Below, piece by piece: positions 6,844 to 16,074 of a stretch of DNA of 64,000 nt (the first letter of the stretch is position 1; every line of letters starts with the position of its first letter). Below the pieces are notes generated by a model, which searched no databases, was not told the DNA's origin, and worked only from the letters and a program-made list of their open reading frames with translations. Source of the stretch: CBDHFQ01 sp965262565 (lineage in GTDB: Bacteria; Bacteroidota; Bacteroidia; J057); NCBI GenBank assembly GCA_965262565.1, contig CBDHFQ010000017.1, forward strand, positions 124,001-188,000. The letters are read 5' to 3'. The position numbers were made by a program, and so were the translations under genes.

Positions 6844-9522
6844 TTAATATAGATTTTCCAAATATCGTTCCAATTCTACCTCATCCTGAATGAGCACCTC
6901 TCTGGCTTTGCTTCCTGAATGAGGACCTACAATATTCGCACGTTCCAATTGGTCAATAATCCTTCCTGCCCGATTATATCCTAATTTTAATTTGCGCTGT
7001 ATAAGTGATGCCGATCCCATTTGGTGCCTTACCAGCAAACGGGCTGCTTCCTCAAAATAATCGTCCCTTTCAAAAGGCTCATCTAAATTGCCCTCCCCTC
7101 CCTCTGAAGGGATATCAGGAAGAAAATATGGTTCGGTAAATCCTCTTTGATCCGCTATAAATTCTACAACCCTTTCTACCTCAGGTGTGTCAATAAATGC
7201 ATTCTGAATACGTATCAGATCACTGCCTGTAGACAATAGGCAATCTCCACGTCCTATGAGTTGGTCAGCCCCATTAGCATCTAAAATAGTGCGAGAATCA
7301 ATTTTAGATATAACTCTATAGGATAATCTTGCTGGAAAATTAGCTTTAATGATTCCTGTAATAATATTTACTGAAGGGCGCTGGGTGGCAACCACCAGAT
7401 GAATTCCCACTGCCCTTGCTAATTGAGCTAAACGTGCTATAGGCATTTCGACTTCCTTTCCGCCTATCATCATCATATCTGCCAATTCATCGATAATCAG
7501 TACAATATATGGAAGGAACCTATGTCCTTTCCTCGGGCTAAGCTTTCTGGCAGTGAACTTGGTATTATATTCTTTCAGGTTTCTTACTTTGGCCTTTTTC
7601 AACAAATCGTATCTGTCATCCATTTCTATACACAGGCTCTTCAGACTGGTTATAGCATCTTTTACATCCGTTATAACAGGTTCCTCCTGATCAGGTAACA
7701 TGGCGATAAAGTGCCTGCTCAATGAGTGATACAAACTCATTTCCACCTTTTTAGGATCTATTAACACAAATTTTATTTCTGCCGGATGTTTTTTGTATAA
7801 GAGAGAAGCTATGATGGTATTTAAGCCTACAGATTTACCCTGACCAGTGGCACCTGCTATCAGCAAGTGTGGCATCTTATTTAAGTCAGAAATGAACACT
7901 TCATTTGAAATAGTTCTTCCAATGGCAATAGGTAATTCTTTCTTTGTAGTCTGAAATTTTACCGTGGAAAGTACTCCTCTTAATGAAACGACTTCAGGGC
8001 TTGAAAGAGGTACTTCTATTCCTATAGTTCCTTTACCTGGAATAGGAGCAATAATTCTTATCCCTAAAGCCGCCAAACTCAGGGCAATATCATCTTCTAA
8101 GTTACGAATTTTGGAAATCCTCACTCCTGGAGCGGGTACGATTTCATATAGGGTTACCGTTGGTCCTGGAGATGCTTTTATACTTGTAATTTCAATCCCG
8201 TAGTGAGAAAGCGTTTCTACAATTTTATTTTTATTGGCTACTAATTCATCTCTGTTCACTTCCCTGTTTCTCCCATATCCATGATCATCTAACAATTCTA
8301 GCTTGGGTGGTTCGTAATCAGATAGCTCTAAGGTAGGGTCAAAAGCCTCCCAATCAATGACTTCCTCTGATTTATTAGTTTCCTGATCCTGAATTGGAAC
8401 AATTTTTTCTATGCGCCCTTCCTCTCCTACTACCCTACCAATGTTATCCTCCCCTAATTGAATAAACTCTTTCATCTTTAATTCCGTCTCAGAGGGAGCA
8501 AGAGGAACTGTTTCTTCTTCTTCAGGAACTTCTATCACAAATTCATCTTTACTCTCTTCTTTATTTGGAGTTGAAGGAATGGGTTTTAACACCTCAGGCA
8601 TTACTTCCAGACTTATTTGTTCTCCCTTTTCCCTATGTTGATCTTTAGAGGATGTGGAGGCAACAATTTTACTTTCCGCTATGGTTGAAGAGTTTGATTG
8701 GGTATCTTCTTCCTTTGTTCCAGCCTGTTTCTTAAGCTGTTCCTCCCCAGAATGATTGATAGGTCTGTTTCTCTTGGCAGCTGATTTAACGTTAAGCTTA
8801 TCTTTTATAGAGATCGCTCCAAAAGAAGGAGTGTTTTTTCCCTGTGCTATATCTTGCAATTTTTTCAATAAATGTGAAGCTCTGATTTCGGCTCCAAAGG
8901 TGATAACAAAGAATACAATCAACGTAAAAAGAAGTAAAAAGAATACCCCCAATTTTCCAATGTACCTGTAAAGGCTGTAATTTATGGCAAACCCAACTCC
9001 TCCTCCATAATCCAGATGTCCATGATTTGCTTTGCCATCGAGTGATAAATCGATAATAAAGGATAAAGATACAGATCCCCAAATGATAACGAACAAACAG
9101 AATATCAGGATTCTCTTAGCCTGAGAATAGAAGTTATCTTCCAGTAACACTAATCCAAAAAAGATCCCGTAAAGAGGTATGATCAAACCAAAAATGCCAA
9201 ATCCTTTATACACAATATAAGATGCCAGAAAAGCGCCAAATTTACCTAACCAGTTTTTAACTTCTGATTGATTTCGCGAAATAGACTCAACAGCAGATTG
9301 GTCTGCATCTCCATGGAAGAAGTATGAGATACAAGAAATTAATCCCATCACACAAATAAAGATGAGCGTCCAACCCGCTACTCTTCTAAGTTGTTCTCTT
9401 GTTTCTGGATCGTGCCTCAATAATCCCAGTGCTTGAAAGAAATAATTTAACCAACCAATAGAAGATGACTTATTTCTTGAACTGGAACTTTTCCGCCTCG
9501 AAGATGAATTTTTTTTCGCCAC
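6844..9522 (-). CDS. ftsK: FtsK/SpoIIIE DNA translocase
   Basis: An 892-residue ATP-driven DNA pump that sits at the division septum and clears chromosome termini during division. The N-terminal 200 residues hold about four to five transmembrane helices. An acidic Ser/Glu/Pro-rich linker runs to about residue 420. The motor follows, with Walker A GATGQGKSVG near residue 557 and Walker B LIIDELADMM near 677, and TQRPSVNIITG. The last 65 residues are the winged-helix gamma domain that reads orientation sequences (SLIQRKLKLGYNRAGRIIDQLE). The length is normal for the phylum, which has a shorter linker than E. coli FtsK. It heads a likely operon with the LolA-like gene. Confidence 0.97.
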   Translation of the reverse strand: MAKKNSSSRRKSSSSRNKSSSIGWLNYFFQALGLLRHDPETREQLRRVAGWTLIFICVMGLISCISYFFHGDADQSAVESISRNQSEVKNWLGKFGAFLASYIVYKGFGIFGLIIPLYGIFFGLVLLEDNFYSQAKRILIFCLFVIIWGSVSLSFIIDLSLDGKANHGHLDYGGGVGFAINYSLYRYIGKLGVFFLLLFTLIVFFVITFGAEIRASHLLKKLQDIAQGKNTPSFGAISIKDKLNVKSAAKRNRPINHSGEEQLKKQAGTKEEDTQSNSSTIAESKIVASTSSKDQHREKGEQISLEVMPEVLKPIPSTPNKEESKDEFVIEVPEEEETVPLAPSETELKMKEFIQLGEDNIGRVVGEEGRIEKIVPIQDQETNKSEEVIDWEAFDPTLELSDYEPPKLELLDDHGYGRNREVNRDELVANKNKIVETLSHYGIEITSIKASPGPTVTLYEIVPAPGVRISKIRNLEDDIALSLAALGIRIIAPIPGKGTIGIEVPLSSPEVVSLRGVLSTVKFQTTKKELPIAIGRTISNEVFISDLNKMPHLLIAGATGQGKSVGLNTIIASLLYKKHPAEIKFVLIDPKKVEMSLYHSLSRHFIAMLPDQEEPVITDVKDAITSLKSLCIEMDDRYDLLKKAKVRNLKEYNTKFTARKLSPRKGHRFLPYIVLIIDELADMMMIGGKEVEMPIARLAQLARAVGIHLVVATQRPSVNIITGIIKANFPARLSYRVISKIDSRTILDANGADQLIGRGDCLLSTGSDLIRIQNAFIDTPEVERVVEFIADQRGFTEPYFLPDIPSEGGEGNLDEPFERDDYFEEAARLLVRHQMGSASLIQRKLKLGYNRAGRIIDQLERANIVGPHSGSKAREVLIQDEVELERYLENLY

Positions 9523-9581
9523 TTATAAATCTTTAATTATTCTTTCACGATCAGGCTTACACTATCGTAATTTTCCAAGCA

Positions 9582-9612
9582 TAAATATACTCTTTTTTCA
9601 TAGATTCGACAA
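9582..9612 (-). promoter_or_regulatory. Promoter of ftsK
   Basis: On the minus strand TTG (9612-9610) is separated by exactly 20 bases from TATATTTA (9589-9582), matching TAnnTTTG at 7 of 8 positions. It lies 60 bases before the ftsK start. Confidence 0.55.
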
Positions 9613-9656
9613 TTTCATATAATGACACTTACATATAACTAAGGACTCTTAAGAGA

Positions 9657-11264
9657 TCATTGCTTAAGAATTTTTCTTTGAATTACCTGCCCGGACATTG
9701 ATATTTCAAGGATATAAATGCCTGATGGAAAAGATTCGATATTGATAGTTTGTTCAGTATTCAAGGATCCTGAAGGGAAATTTCCTCTTTTAATGCATCG
9801 GCCTGATAAATCTAAGAAAGCCCATTCCATGGCTCCAAATAACCTGCCTTTTAGCTCTAATGTTATATTCGTTGAAGCCGGATTCGGAAAAACCTCAATA
9901 AATGCAGACAACTCTTCGGTCTTTGATGTGGTAAGAGGAAATACTTCTACGAAAGAAGCAGGAGTAGATTCACACTGGAGCGCACTATCTATCGCTACCA
10001 CTGAATACTTACCTGGTTCAAGTACTTCAAATGTAGATCCTTCCGTAATGGGAATCCCTGTACTATCTATCCATTGATATATCAGTCCATTCATTAGCTC
10101 ATTTACAATCAACGTCATGTCATTATTCTGAATAATTTCGGGACGAGGAACAGAGGGAGAAACGATGATAGTGTCTGTACAGGTGATATTTCCTGCTTCA
10201 ATATCTTTCGTAGAAATACTTATTTCTAATTCTCCACTGCTAAATACTTTCTCTTCTCCCACCACATTTGCTAAAGAGAAAAAAATAGAAGCTCCATTCT
10301 CACTACAAGGTTCATCCCCTAGAAGATCATTATCCCACACCTGTAGTTCATATATACCGGTGTCCACTGGGATATCAGACAACATTAAATTTAAGGGTAA
10401 ATCATTTCCTCCATTAGTTATCGCATCATCATCATTAGAAAACAATACCTCTCCCTGAGGGCTAATGAATATCCAGTACAAATCTGCTGCCCCTAATAAA
10501 TCATCACAAGAAATGGCCAGTAAATGTGCATCCTTAATCATCGTAGTGGACGCATTTGATCCCCCTGTAAAGGAAATAATATATGTTCCTGCCTCAGTAA
10601 GTAATAATGAATCTACTTCCTTAGCGTCTGATTCAAAAATTAATACCTCATCTTTAACAACCGTCAAGCTAGCAACATCTGTAATCGAAGAATCCTGTGA
10701 TAGAAAAGGATCAATAGTCAGCAATGTTGGGACACAATTTGATGCAAGAAATAGCTCAGGACAATCTAAATCCTTTTCACAATCAGTAACTTCCAGAGAG
10801 ATATTGAAATCTACTTCCTGTTCCCCCACAAATGATACATCTGCAATAATGGATATCCTTACATCATAAAAACCTGGAATATTGGGAATTCCAAAGAACC
10901 TCACACAGCCTGTAGTATCTGGTTGTGGATTTTCCGGACTCACATCGTACAAACAATCTGGAGCCAAATTACACTCCCATTCTAAATCTGGAGGTAGACC
11001 ATTCACCTCTGCAACCCTAAAAGATTGAAAGTCTACTGTAATCTCTTGTCCCAGAAAGCTTACCACCGTATCTCGAGGTAAGATAAATGTAAATGATTGC
11101 TCAAATGGAGCACATCCTTGAATCAATGGGACCTCAGAAGGATAAATGCCTGGCCCTTCCTCCAATACCGTAGTATCTATGATACATTGGGCCATAAGGG
11201 AGTAAAAAGAAAGCACACCACAAACGAACATGGTAATATGAGCGAAGATAGAGTTGAAATTCAT
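9657..11264 (-). CDS. Secreted protein with T9SS type A sorting domain
   Basis: A 535-residue exported protein, with a signal peptide of about 25 residues (ending LMAQC). The body is made of Ig-like beta domains with many conserved Cys and Asp residues (for example CAPFEQSFTF and a DTGIYELQVWDNDLLGDEPC segment resembling bacterial pre-peptidase beta sandwiches). The last 80 residues are a type A sorting domain: VFPNPASTNITLELKG, LDLSGRCIKRG and SGIYILEISMSGQVIQRKIL. This domain directs the protein through the T9SS to the cell surface, where it is removed. No catalytic domain is seen, so a structural or adhesive role is likely. It lies downstream of pyrD on the same strand after 106 bases. Confidence 0.85.
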   Translation of the reverse strand: MNFNSIFAHITMFVCGVLSFYSLMAQCIIDTTVLEEGPGIYPSEVPLIQGCAPFEQSFTFILPRDTVVSFLGQEITVDFQSFRVAEVNGLPPDLEWECNLAPDCLYDVSPENPQPDTTGCVRFFGIPNIPGFYDVRISIIADVSFVGEQEVDFNISLEVTDCEKDLDCPELFLASNCVPTLLTIDPFLSQDSSITDVASLTVVKDEVLIFESDAKEVDSLLLTEAGTYIISFTGGSNASTTMIKDAHLLAISCDDLLGAADLYWIFISPQGEVLFSNDDDAITNGGNDLPLNLMLSDIPVDTGIYELQVWDNDLLGDEPCSENGASIFFSLANVVGEEKVFSSGELEISISTKDIEAGNITCTDTIIVSPSVPRPEIIQNNDMTLIVNELMNGLIYQWIDSTGIPITEGSTFEVLEPGKYSVVAIDSALQCESTPASFVEVFPLTTSKTEELSAFIEVFPNPASTNITLELKGRLFGAMEWAFLDLSGRCIKRGNFPSGSLNTEQTINIESFPSGIYILEISMSGQVIQRKILKQ

Positions 11265-11370
11265 GTAGTCCTGGATATTCAGTTGTTAATATGGGGCAAA
11301 AAATCGGAGCAAATTCCTGTTTGTATAAATTAGTAATATAAATCGAAGGTATGTGAGACATAATGTGAAA

Positions 11371-12441
11371 TCATTGTAAATTCTTATTTTTTGAATCTAC
11401 AACAATTTGATCTTTCAATAATCCATTTAGTAGTTTCTTTATAAATGCAGGACCTTCATAAACGAACCCGGTGTACACTTGAATAAGACTAGCACCAGCT
11501 GTCATTCTATCAATAGCATCTTGAGCACTCATAATACCTCCTACGCCTATTAAAGGGAGATTTCCATTGGTACTGTTATGTAAGTAAGACAACATCTGTT
11601 GGGATTTCGCTGTTAGGGGCTTACCTGAAAGTCCACCTAACCCAATTTTATTAACCAATTGATTATCAGTAGATAGAATTTCTCTGGAAATGGTAGTATT
11701 TGTTGCAATTATTCCTGAAATAGCCGTTTCCTCCGCTACAATTAATATATCATCTAATTCCCCCTCGCTAAGATCCGGGGCGATCTTTAACAATACAGGT
11801 CTTTGAACTGACTTAGTAATATTTGCTTCTATAATAGAACTAAGTAAGGAAGTTAAAGGAGCCCTTTGTTGGAGGTGCCTAAGGCCCGGTGTATTCGGCG
11901 AACTAACATTTATGACAAAGTAATCCACATGAGGGTGCAACTTATGGAAGCAATGAAGATAATCCTCATTAGCTTTCTCATTCGGAGTATCTTTGTTTTT
12001 GCCTATGTTTGCCCCAACAATTAACCTTGTACTTTTTCGCCCCACTAGTTTTTCAACCATTGCATCTACTCCACTATTATTAAATCCCATTCGATTAATA
12101 ATCGCCTGGTCTTTTGGAAGCCTGAAGAGCCGCTTTTTAGGATTTCCCAACTGAGGTTTAGGAGTTACTGTACCTATCTCTACAAATCCGAATCCAAAAG
12201 CTTCCCATACAGAAAGTAATCGTGCATCTTTATCAAATCCAGCAGCTAAACCCACAGGATTAGGAAACGGAAGTCCCCATAGTTCTCTTTCCAATCCTGA
12301 AACGTTATATCGACGGTAAAGCTCCTCAAAAAGACCTGGAACGGCGTTAATTTTACTTAGTATGCTAAAAGTCCAATCGTGAATTTTTTCAGGATCTTGT
12401 GAAAAAAGTAAAGGACGTACAAGTGTTTTATATAAATCCAA
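11371..12441 (-). CDS. pyrD: Dihydroorotate dehydrogenase (quinone), class 2
   Basis: A 356-residue FMN enzyme for the fourth step of pyrimidine synthesis, oxidising dihydroorotate to orotate and passing electrons to membrane quinone. Class 2 membership is shown by the N-terminal helical membrane-association segment (DLYKTLVRPLLFSQDPEKIHDW) and by Ser as catalytic base in NVSSPNTPGLRHLQ near residue 179. FMN-binding stretches include NPVGLAAGFDK near residue 67, NRMGFNNSG, LSGKPLT and IGVGGIMSAQDA. The length is typical. Electron flow to quinone links it functionally to the respiratory genes elsewhere in the window. A terminator-like hairpin at 12482-12518 separates it from the lipoprotein gene upstream. 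Confidence 0.97.
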   Translation of the reverse strand: MDLYKTLVRPLLFSQDPEKIHDWTFSILSKINAVPGLFEELYRRYNVSGLERELWGLPFPNPVGLAAGFDKDARLLSVWEAFGFGFVEIGTVTPKPQLGNPKKRLFRLPKDQAIINRMGFNNSGVDAMVEKLVGRKSTRLIVGANIGKNKDTPNEKANEDYLHCFHKLHPHVDYFVINVSSPNTPGLRHLQQRAPLTSLLSSIIEANITKSVQRPVLLKIAPDLSEGELDDILIVAEETAISGIIATNTTISREILSTDNQLVNKIGLGGLSGKPLTAKSQQMLSYLHNSTNGNLPLIGVGGIMSAQDAIDRMTAGASLIQVYTGFVYEGPAFIKKLLNGLLKDQIVVDSKNKNLQ

Positions 12442-12481
12442 TAGAAAAGGTTAAAACAGTGGTTAAAACGAATCTTAATTT

Positions 12482-12518
12482 AAAAAAAGTCGAACATGAA
12501 TAGTTCACATTCGACTTT
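12482..12518 (-). terminator. Intrinsic terminator after the 12.5-13.4 kb lipoprotein gene
   Basis: On the minus strand a 9-bp stem, AAAGTCGAA (12518-12510) and TTCGACTTT (12494-12486), is followed by further T's. It lies between the lipoprotein gene and pyrD. Confidence 0.75.
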
Positions 12519-12542
12519 ATGATGAACAAATAGTATCTATTT

Positions 12543-13358
12543 TTACTGATCTGCTTCCTCTAACATGACTGTTCTCTCTACAGAGTTGAATGGTCCGGGA
12601 ATGATATCCCCTCCAGCATCTAATAATTCTAATTTAATCGTTGCTTCTCCTTTCTCCAATCCTTCAATGATATAAGGCTGCCATTTATCAAACGTAAATT
12701 CAGTTCCATTAACAGTAGCCCTAACTTTATTACCATCAGGTGCCAGGTCAACATTAACTAAGTAAAAGTCTAACATAAGTTTATCGGTATCAGCTCCTTT
12801 ATAGGTACCTTTAGGCCTACTATAAAACATATGTGGTGCCGATAAGTCAGCCTCCTCAGCTTCTCCTTCTCCCACTTTTAGGTTCATTACCTGGAAAGCT
12901 GATGGATTTTTGACGCTTTCATGATACGATCTAGATAAGAAAGCAAGAATAACATGATTTCCATCCTCTAATTCATGCGTAAATTCAGGCTCGTAATAAG
13001 CTGCATAAGGGGAATTATCCACAATAAAATGAATATGCTGACCTTTTCCCGAATTAGCCAGACCATTTTCTCCAGCTCCTTCCGTTTGAGCACCCAATTC
13101 ATAATTTTCTACGACAAATGCAAATTGAGTAGGGTCTTCATTTCCTTCAGCTACTGTTAATGATGCATTATCATATGCAGGTGAGCCGGTTAAAGGATAA
13201 ACTGTAAGGCCATCCTTTTCTATAGGAAAGGACATCGGAGTTGCTATTTCTTTTACTTCCGCCTCAGTGGTAGTTTCTGTTGAAGTAGCGGATTCATTGC
13301 AAGCCATAACGCATAAAAGGCCTACAGCAATAAAAAGAATATTGATTTTATTTTGCAT
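12543..13358 (-). CDS. Lipoprotein with HxHF motif, function unknown
   Basis: A 271-residue lipoprotein: the signal ends in a lipobox with Cys at residue 20 (LLCVMAC), followed by a Thr/Glu-rich tether. The body is predicted to be beta-rich, with a motif GKGQHIHFIVDNSPYAAYYEP and later HVILAFLSRSYHES. The HxHFxxDN arrangement resembles small exported beta-sandwich domains (DUF4399-like) sometimes suspected of metal binding, but I cannot assign the family firmly. The C-terminal part (TIKLELLDAGGDIIPGPFN) resembles a second beta-sandwich edge. The gene is followed by a good terminator and seems monocistronic. Exported lipoprotein status is sure; function is open. Confidence 0.7.
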   Translation of the reverse strand: MQNKINILFIAVGLLCVMACNESATSTETTTEAEVKEIATPMSFPIEKDGLTVYPLTGSPAYDNASLTVAEGNEDPTQFAFVVENYELGAQTEGAGENGLANSGKGQHIHFIVDNSPYAAYYEPEFTHELEDGNHVILAFLSRSYHESVKNPSAFQVMNLKVGEGEAEEADLSAPHMFYSRPKGTYKGADTDKLMLDFYLVNVDLAPDGNKVRATVNGTEFTFDKWQPYIIEGLEKGEATIKLELLDAGGDIIPGPFNSVERTVMLEEADQ

Positions 13359-13456
13359 GATGAGATAAAGTTGGGTTTAGTTGTGTAATTAATCCGGATC
13401 ATGCAAAAATAATGAATAACAACAGGTCTTTCAAATCCGCCCTATTAAAAATAGGG

Positions 13457-14068
13457 CTATCTGATCCATTTAATATTACATCCACTCGAAGGAGTTTCTT
13501 TAATTTTTACTTCCTCCCCTGAAAGCACTTGATTTATGGCATCTTTTAAATAGTGTTGCTTAACTAGTTTGGGATCCAAAGGATTATCATCTATTTTCCC
13601 TTTATAAGCTACAGAAAATGCCTCATTTTCCGCTCCTCCAGCGTTTGGTACCAATAAAAAGGCTTCGGGATTCTTTGATGCTCCTAAAGCTCTGGCGACT
13701 TCCTGATTAGCATCTTTTAAATAAGGAAATGGGAAGGGTGAAGAAACTCTTAGCCTGGCTACAGCATCACTTTGACTCATACTAGGATCATTTGTGTTAA
13801 TTGCCACAATACCTACCGGCTTGTCTCCATAGAGTTCTGAAAGTTCCGTAAGTCTGGATTCATATTTTACTGCCCAGGAACAATGTGCACTTGTAAATAT
13901 CAATACGATGGCTTTCTTTTCTTGAGCGACTTCTGATAAGCTTATCTTTTTGCCTTCTACATCAACAAGGGTAAAATCTCCGATCACTTCCTGCGATTTG
14001 AGAGGTGTCTGTATAAAAAATAATCCCACGAATAAACTCCCTACGATACCTGCAATTAATTTATTCAT
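13457..14068 (-). CDS. Exported redoxin-like thioredoxin-fold protein
   Basis: A 203-residue protein with an N-terminal signal or anchor of about 25 residues. The AhpC/TSA-type thioredoxin fold follows: FTLVDVEGKKISL, then IVLIFTSAHCSWAVKYESRL with a single Cys (C63) rather than a CxxC pair, and NTNDPSMSQ. The closing SSGCNIKW near residues 196-202 is the pattern of the PRX-like1 group, in which this second Cys near the C terminus is conserved. It might work as a peroxidase or thiol sensor in the periplasm. It is the last gene of a run with the phosphopantetheinyl transferase and the TlpA-like gene, five bases after the latter, so the two thioredoxin-fold proteins are probably made together. 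Confidence 0.85.
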   Translation of the reverse strand: MNKLIAGIVGSLFVGLFFIQTPLKSQEVIGDFTLVDVEGKKISLSEVAQEKKAIVLIFTSAHCSWAVKYESRLTELSELYGDKPVGIVAINTNDPSMSQSDAVARLRVSSPFPFPYLKDANQEVARALGASKNPEAFLLVPNAGGAENEAFSVAYKGKIDDNPLDPKLVKQHYLKDAINQVLSGEEVKIKETPSSGCNIKWIR

Positions 14069-14073
14069 AACAT

Positions 14074-14616
14074 TTAATTTAAATTCAACTTACTCGATGA
14101 AATTCCGAAATGTTTATATCGACTTATCATCATCTTTACTTCCTTTTGATCCGTCATTCCAAGTGAAGTCACTAACTCTCCATGTTTATTGTATATAAGG
14201 TTCAATGGTAAACTTCTATTCCAATTTGGAACCTCTTTTGATATATATTGCTCAAAAGCATCAGGATCAAAATGAAAAATAGCTGTCATTATATTAGTTT
14301 TTTCCAAAAAGCCTGCCAGTTTTTCTTCCCAACCTTCGTACTTGCTATCGATGGAAATAAAAATGACTTTAACAGAGGTATCTCCCCGAATATTTAAGCC
14401 ATGTAAATCTGGCATTTCTTTTAAACACGGCTTACAGTAGGTAGCGAAGAAATTGAAGAGAATGTATGGATGTGATGAAGAGGTAACAAGCTGATTAACA
14501 ACAGACTCATCTATCTCTTGTAGAGAAACCCACCGGGGCGGCTGCTCCTGCTCCTGATTGGAATCCTGGCATGCTATCAACGGTATAAGTAAGGACAAAA
14601 TCAGGACAAATCGCAT
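14074..14616 (-). CDS. TlpA-like thiol-disulfide lipoprotein
   Basis: A 180-residue lipoprotein with lipobox Cys at residue 16 (LLIPLIAC) followed by a Gln/Glu-rich tether. The thioredoxin-like domain has the active site FFATYCKPCLKEMPDL near residues 56-71, a CxxC pair typical of TlpA/ResA reductases that act on periplasmic thiols. The usual cis-Pro region appears as PLNLIYNKHGELV. Its start lies inside the end of the phosphopantetheinyl transferase gene, in another frame, an overlap of 110 bases; the lipobox makes this start convincing. It is followed after five bases by the redoxin-like gene, suggesting a joint periplasmic redox role. Confidence 0.9.
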   Translation of the reverse strand: MRFVLILSLLIPLIACQDSNQEQEQPPRWVSLQEIDESVVNQLVTSSSHPYILFNFFATYCKPCLKEMPDLHGLNIRGDTSVKVIFISIDSKYEGWEEKLAGFLEKTNIMTAIFHFDPDAFEQYISKEVPNWNRSLPLNLIYNKHGELVTSLGMTDQKEVKMMISRYKHFGISSSKLNLN

Positions 14617-15226
14617 AATGTACTAAATAATGATATAACTGATCATCCTTTTTTACGGTACCCTCCAACATTCCGTTCTGGTTCACCATAACATTTTGAA
14701 TATCCAGAGAAATATGCTCTCGAAACGAGATTCCTCTTTGGCTCACGATTTTATACAAGGTCTCTTTGGCACTCCATATAAGGATAAAAGCTTCCATTCC
14801 CTGATTAGAAGTGTACCAGCTTAATTCTTTATCATTCATGAACAAGGTCCTTGTTTCAGTATTTCTCTTACGCTTTAAATATTCAATATCTATGCCTACC
14901 TCTCGATCCAAACATGCAATAGCAGCAGAATATCTGTCAGAATGTGTATAAGATATAAAATGAGACCTATTTGATAAATAAGGACGTCCGCTCTCTTCAT
15001 TGAGAGATTCAACTCTATCTTTATGCGAAATTTGTAACAATTCTTTAATTATTAGCCTGCTGGATAGCCATTCTAATCTTTTTTTAGGATGAGCTATCTT
15101 CTCCAGCCTACTCCACTCATGTTCATACATTTTTAGACGGGTAAGGAAAAACATTTCTTCCTCTGTCACTTCCCAGCCTCCGAGCAGGACATTGGGATAA
15201 TCATTTCCCATTCTGATAAACGGCAT
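14507..15226 (-). CDS. 4'-phosphopantetheinyl transferase (Sfp/AcpT type)
   Basis: A 239-residue cytoplasmic enzyme that moves the phosphopantetheine arm of CoA onto carrier proteins. The Mg-binding signatures are VGIDIEYLK near residue 109 and WSAKETLYK near residue 147; KKRLEWLSSRLIIKELL near 48-64 is the usual N-terminal helix of Bacteroidota members. No separate AcpS is visible in the window, so whether it serves fatty-acid synthase or secondary metabolism is unknown. The natural domain appears to end near FVLTYTVD; the last 22 residues (a Gly/Ala-rich tail) are read out of frame over the start of the TlpA-like gene and have the look of accidental coding. Confidence 0.9.
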   Translation of the reverse strand: MPFIRMGNDYPNVLLGGWEVTEEEMFFLTRLKMYEHEWSRLEKIAHPKKRLEWLSSRLIIKELLQISHKDRVESLNEESGRPYLSNRSHFISYTHSDRYSAAIACLDREVGIDIEYLKRKRNTETRTLFMNDKELSWYTSNQGMEAFILIWSAKETLYKIVSQRGISFREHISLDIQNVMVNQNGMLEGTVKKDDQLYHYLVHYAICPDFVLTYTVDSMPGFQSGAGAAAPVGFSTRDR

Positions 15227-15356
15227 AATCTTACCTACCTTTCTTAGTATAACTTAATATGAATTTACCCAAACAACAGTTAAAAATTACTATTCTTTTC
15301 AACTAAATTTAACAAAGTTTTTTTGCTAAAAAAAAAAGTTTAATTCCCTATAAATA

Positions 15357-15423
15357 GGTACTTTTTGAATAAAAAGTACCCTTTCTACCGTATGTATCAC
15401 TGATGACCCCCTATTTGTCATCA
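15357..15423. repeat. Two hairpins in the leader of the DUF697 gene
   Basis: A 10-bp perfect inverted repeat GGTACTTTTT / AAAAAGTACC (15357-15366, 15371-15380, loop GAAT) is followed by a 7-bp one, TGATGAC / GTCATCA (15401-15407, 15417-15423). Both lie in the divergent region before the DUF697 gene, where a terminator is not expected. They may be leader structures or operators. Confidence 0.55.
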
Positions 15424-15449
15424 ATCATCACACAAAATTTTTATTTACT

Positions 15450-15998
15450 ATGGACAGAAAATTAACAGCCAATAATATTATCAAAAAACATGTACTCTTT
15501 GCTATGGGCGGTTCCCTGGTCCCTATTCCTGTAATCGATATCGTAGCAATCACTGGCATTCAAATTGACATGATCAAACAACTAGGAATACTGTATGACC
15601 AAAATTACAATGGAAGTATAGCCAAGTCTACTTTAGTAGCATTAACAGGAAATAGTCTAGCAAGAATAGGTGCTTCTATGCTAAAAAGTGTTCCGATAAT
15701 TGGTACAGTGCTCGGAGGTATTACTCAAACAGTACTTGCCGGTGCTTCTACCCTGGCTGTAGGAGAGGTAATGGTAAAACACTTCGAAAAAGGAGGGACA
15801 TTTATTGATTTTGATTTTAAAGATTGGAAAGAATACTATCAGGAGAGATACCAACAAGCCAAAAAAACTGCGAAAGCATGGCAGGATGAAAATAGAAATA
15901 GCGATAGTGAGGTAGTAGATGTCATAGATATTGATGAAGAAGGTCCAGAAAATGATACTAATACTCCTGATTCTGGAGATCGACCAAACAACGAATAG
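15450..15998 (+). CDS. DUF697 (YcjF-like) membrane protein
   Basis: A 182-residue protein with the DUF697 domain, often found next to or fused with GTPases; its role is unknown. The hallmark is the hydrophobic, Gly-rich pair of segments: HVLFAMGGSLVPIPVIDIVAITGIQIDMI near residues 14-42, then SLARIGASMLKSVPIIGTVLGGI and VLAGASTLAVGEVMVKHFEKGG. The tail from about residue 140 is highly charged and disordered, rich in Asp, Glu and Asn. No GTPase gene is adjacent here. The gene stands alone between a divergent upstream gene and an inverted repeat at 16075-16113. Confidence 0.85.
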   Translation: MDRKLTANNIIKKHVLFAMGGSLVPIPVIDIVAITGIQIDMIKQLGILYDQNYNGSIAKSTLVALTGNSLARIGASMLKSVPIIGTVLGGITQTVLAGASTLAVGEVMVKHFEKGGTFIDFDFKDWKEYYQERYQQAKKTAKAWQDENRNSDSEVVDVIDIDEEGPENDTNTPDSGDRPNNE

Positions 15999-16074
15999 CC
16001 CAAACAGTTTATAAACAGTATGCCTTGTATAATCGATGTATTAATGCAGGCTTACTTTTATTTGAATTAATTCT

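Noticed and set aside
13439..13457. GCCCTAT-TAAAA-ATAGGGC hairpin at the end of the redoxin gene as a terminator
   Set aside because: Only seven base pairs and no T-run on the minus strand; it overlaps the stop codon.
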